Source: an uncultured Bacilli bacterium
GTDB taxonomy: Bacteria; Bacillota_I; Bacilli_A; RF39; UBA660
Direction of reading: 5' to 3'
Length of the DNA: 16,089 nucleotides
Assembly (NCBI GenBank): GCA_947598455.1
Contig: CANQFI010000026.1
Location: 1-16,089, forward strand
Part shown: positions 13,537 through 16,089 of the stretch, piece by piece
Layout: each line of letters begins with the position of its first letter
How positions within the stretch are numbered: the stretch's first letter is position 1
Program-made: the position numbers and the translations under genes
The notes under the pieces: model-generated
What the model saw: only the letters and a program-made list of their open reading frames with translations
Told to the model about the DNA's origin: nothing
Database searches by the model: none

Positions 13537-16089
13537 ATGTTAGAATTAAAAAAGATTACTAAAATTTATGAAGTTGCTGGTGCTAAACAAAAAGCTTTAA
13601 ATAAGATAGATATTAAATTTCGTAGTAATGAATTTGTTTCTATCTTAGGTCAAAGTGGTAGTGGTAAAACAACTTTACTAAACATAATTGGTGGCTTAGA
13701 TGAATATACTAGTGGTGATTTAATTATTAATGGTATTTCTACTAAAGACTTTACAGATCGTGATTGGGATACTTATCGTAATCATCGTGTTGGCTTTGTT
13801 TTTCAAAGTTATAACTTAATTCCTCATCAAACAGCTCTTCAAAATGTTGAATTGGCTTTAACTTTATCTGGTATAGGTAAAGAAGAAAGAAGAAAAAGAA
13901 GCATTGCCGTTTTAAAAAAAGTTGGTCTAGAAAAACAAATGTATAAAAAACCAAATCAAATGTCTGGTGGTCAAATGCAAAGAATTGCTATTGCTCGTGC
14001 TTTAGTAAATGATCCTGATATTTTATTAGCAGATGAACCAACCGGTGCTCTAGATTCAGAAACTAGTTTGCAAGTTCTAGATTTATTAAAAGAAATAGCT
14101 AAAGATAAATTAGTTATTATGGTTACTCACAATCCAGAATTAGCTTTAAATTATTCTACTAGAATAGTTAAACTATTAGATGGTGAAATAACTGATGATT
14201 CTAATCCTTTTGATGGTAAAGAAGAAGTCATAACAGAAAAAACTAATAAAAATAAAAAGACCCAAATGAGTTTTAAAACAGCTTTATCTTTAAGTTTAAA
14301 CAACTTAATGACTAAAAAAGGTCGTACTATCTTAACTGCCTTCGCTGGTTCTATAGGTATAATTGGTATTGCTTTAATATTATCTTTATCAAATGGTATT
14401 CAAGAATATATTGATCGAACCGAAGAAGAAACATTAAGTTCTTATCCATTATCTATTCAAAAAGAATCAGTTGATATGTCATCATTAATTGCTAGTATGG
14501 CAAGTACCGAAGAAGATGTAAACTATGACGATGATAAAATTCATTCTTTAAATATTATGGGTGATATGTTTACGACTTTATCACAAGAAGTTGATAAAAA
14601 CGATTTAAAATCATTTAAAGAATATTTAGAAAGTGATAAAACTAATATCAATGATTATGTTACTTCTATAAGATATTCATATAACGTTACAATGAATTTT
14701 TATAAAAATGATCCTGATAATGTAATTCAAGTAAATCCTACTACTGTCTTTGATACTTTAGGTATGGGTACATCAGGTATGTCTAGTATTTATAGTACCT
14801 ATATGTCTTCATACGATGTCTTCTATGAAATGATAGATAATGAAGACTTATTAAAACAACAATATGACTTGGTTGATGGTCATTGGCCAGAAAAATATAA
14901 TGAAGTTGTCTTACAAGTTAATAAAAACAATCAAATTTCTGATTATACTCTATATAGTTTAGGTTTACTAAGTCAAGATGATTTAAAAGAACAATTTGTT
15001 AATATGACCACTGGAAAAGAAGTAAGTTTTGAAGAAAACTCATATTCAACTGATGAAATATTAAATTTATCCTTTAAACTTCTATTAAATACTGATTATT
15101 ATGAAAAAAATGGCGCAGCTTGGTTAGATAAATCAGATAATGAAGAATTTATGAAAGCTAAATTAAAAGATGCTGAAGAAATTAAAATAGTTGGTATTAT
15201 TAAACCAAATGAAGAAGCTGTTACTGGTCAAGGTACACCAGGTATGGTTGGATATACTCATGAATTAATGGAACATTTAATTAATAGAATTAATGAAGAA
15301 GAAATTACTAAAGAACAATTAGCTAATCCTGAAATTAATGTCTTTACCGGTCAAGAATTTAGTAGTAAAAGTACTTTTGACCCAGCTTCATTTACTAGAG
15401 AAGAATATGCTGCTTTCTCTAAATTATCTGAAGCAGAACAAATGGAATACATAAAAAGTATTACGGAAAATATGACTTCTAGTTATGATGAGAATTTAAC
15501 TAAGTTAGGTATTGCTGATTTAGACGATCCTGACACAATTTCTATTTATCCTAAAGATTTTGATTCTAAAGAAGAAATTGTCAAAATAATAGATGAATAT
15601 AACGAAGGTAAAGAAGAAAGTGATCAAATAAATTATACCGATATCGTAGGGGTTATGATGAGTTCTGTTTCAACTATCGTTAATGTTATAAGTAGTGTCC
15701 TAATCGCTTTCGTTGCCATAAGTTTAGTTGTTTCTTCCATAATGATTGCTATCATAACTTATATCTCAGTTATTGAAAGAACTAAAGAAATTGGTATTTT
15801 AAGAGCGATTGGAGCTTCTAAAAAAGATGTTTCTCGTGTCTTTAATGCTGAAACTCTAATCGAAGGTTTAACAGCCGGAGTACTAGGTATCTTAGTAACT
15901 GTCCTTCTTAATATTCCAATTAATTTTATCATTAAAAATATGGTAAATATTAGCAATATTGCTAAATTACCAATAGTTGGTGCAATTATTTTAATAATTA
16001 TTAGTGTTTTCCTTACAGTTATTGCTGGCTTCATTCCAGCTAAGATTGCTTCTAAAAAAGACCCAGTAGTTGCCTTAAGAACAGAATAG
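13537..16089 (+). CDS. MacB-type ABC transporter, fused ATPase and FtsX-like permease
   Basis: This is a single-chain mechanotransmission-type ABC transporter of 850 residues. The ATPase (about 1-220) shows Walker A GQSGSGKTT (38-46), signature SGGQ (143-146), Walker B ending D166-E167, and H198. A linker leads to membrane segment 1 (about 264-287). A large acidic, extracytoplasmic domain of roughly 420 residues follows, then three membrane segments at about 712-745, 770-797 and 811-838. The ERTKEIGILRAIGAS motif between segments 2 and 3 is typical of FtsX/MacB permeases. The family handles peptide or lipoprotein export, antimicrobial peptide resistance or transmembrane signalling; no substrate can be named. 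No MacA-like partner is seen. The ribosome site is a weak GAAAGAG (13523-13529). The stop codon TAG occupies the last bases of the window, so the gene is complete. Confidence 0.9.
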   Translation: MLELKKITKIYEVAGAKQKALNKIDIKFRSNEFVSILGQSGSGKTTLLNIIGGLDEYTSGDLIINGISTKDFTDRDWDTYRNHRVGFVFQSYNLIPHQTALQNVELALTLSGIGKEERRKRSIAVLKKVGLEKQMYKKPNQMSGGQMQRIAIARALVNDPDILLADEPTGALDSETSLQVLDLLKEIAKDKLVIMVTHNPELALNYSTRIVKLLDGEITDDSNPFDGKEEVITEKTNKNKKTQMSFKTALSLSLNNLMTKKGRTILTAFAGSIGIIGIALILSLSNGIQEYIDRTEEETLSSYPLSIQKESVDMSSLIASMASTEEDVNYDDDKIHSLNIMGDMFTTLSQEVDKNDLKSFKEYLESDKTNINDYVTSIRYSYNVTMNFYKNDPDNVIQVNPTTVFDTLGMGTSGMSSIYSTYMSSYDVFYEMIDNEDLLKQQYDLVDGHWPEKYNEVVLQVNKNNQISDYTLYSLGLLSQDDLKEQFVNMTTGKEVSFEENSYSTDEILNLSFKLLLNTDYYEKNGAAWLDKSDNEEFMKAKLKDAEEIKIVGIIKPNEEAVTGQGTPGMVGYTHELMEHLINRINEEEITKEQLANPEINVFTGQEFSSKSTFDPASFTREEYAAFSKLSEAEQMEYIKSITENMTSSYDENLTKLGIADLDDPDTISIYPKDFDSKEEIVKIIDEYNEGKEESDQINYTDIVGVMMSSVSTIVNVISSVLIAFVAISLVVSSIMIAIITYISVIERTKEIGILRAIGASKKDVSRVFNAETLIEGLTAGVLGILVTVLLNIPINFIIKNMVNISNIAKLPIVGAIILIIISVFLTVIAGFIPAKIASKKDPVVALRTE

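Overview
The window is a very AT-rich bacterial chromosomal segment, almost all of it coding. TGA ends rsmH and the helicase gene, while tryptophan is encoded by TGG. This is therefore the standard bacterial code, not the mycoplasma code, and the organism makes septal peptidoglycan. The mraZ-rsmH-ftsL-PBP order, Gram-positive-type Shine-Dalgarno sites and a PASTA-tailed PBP point to a low-GC member of the Bacillota, perhaps an uncultured Bacilli or Erysipelotrichales-like lineage. That placement is inference; there is no marker here that fixes the taxon.

Positions 1-3909 hold the front of a division and cell-wall (dcw) cluster: promoter, three MraZ-box repeats, mraZ, rsmH, ftsL and a class B PBP, tightly packed on the plus strand. 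A hairpin terminator follows (3909-3941), where mraY and murD would often come next. Positions 3950-9797 hold the least familiar part. It has its own promoter, a 1315-residue superfamily 2 helicase whose C-terminal two thirds is a degenerate roughly 210-residue repeat, and, 26 bases downstream, a 605-residue atypical sigma-70-family protein. A bidirectional terminator (9797-9827) separates this pair from the convergent methionine aminopeptidase gene map on the minus strand.

Positions 10609-10712 form a divergent promoter region between map and trkA. trkA and trkH (10713-13487) are 3 bases apart and encode the regulatory and channel parts of a Trk/Ktr potassium uptake system. A single-chain MacB/FtsX-type ABC transporter (13537-16089) follows with a probable promoter of its own and ends exactly at the window edge.

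The best candidate for something undescribed is the helicase and sigma-like pair: a repeat-bearing helicase probably co-transcribed with a sigma-like protein that mixes features of two sigma groups. No CRISPR array, insertion sequence, tRNA or rRNA gene was seen, and no gene-free stretch exceeds about 120 bases.
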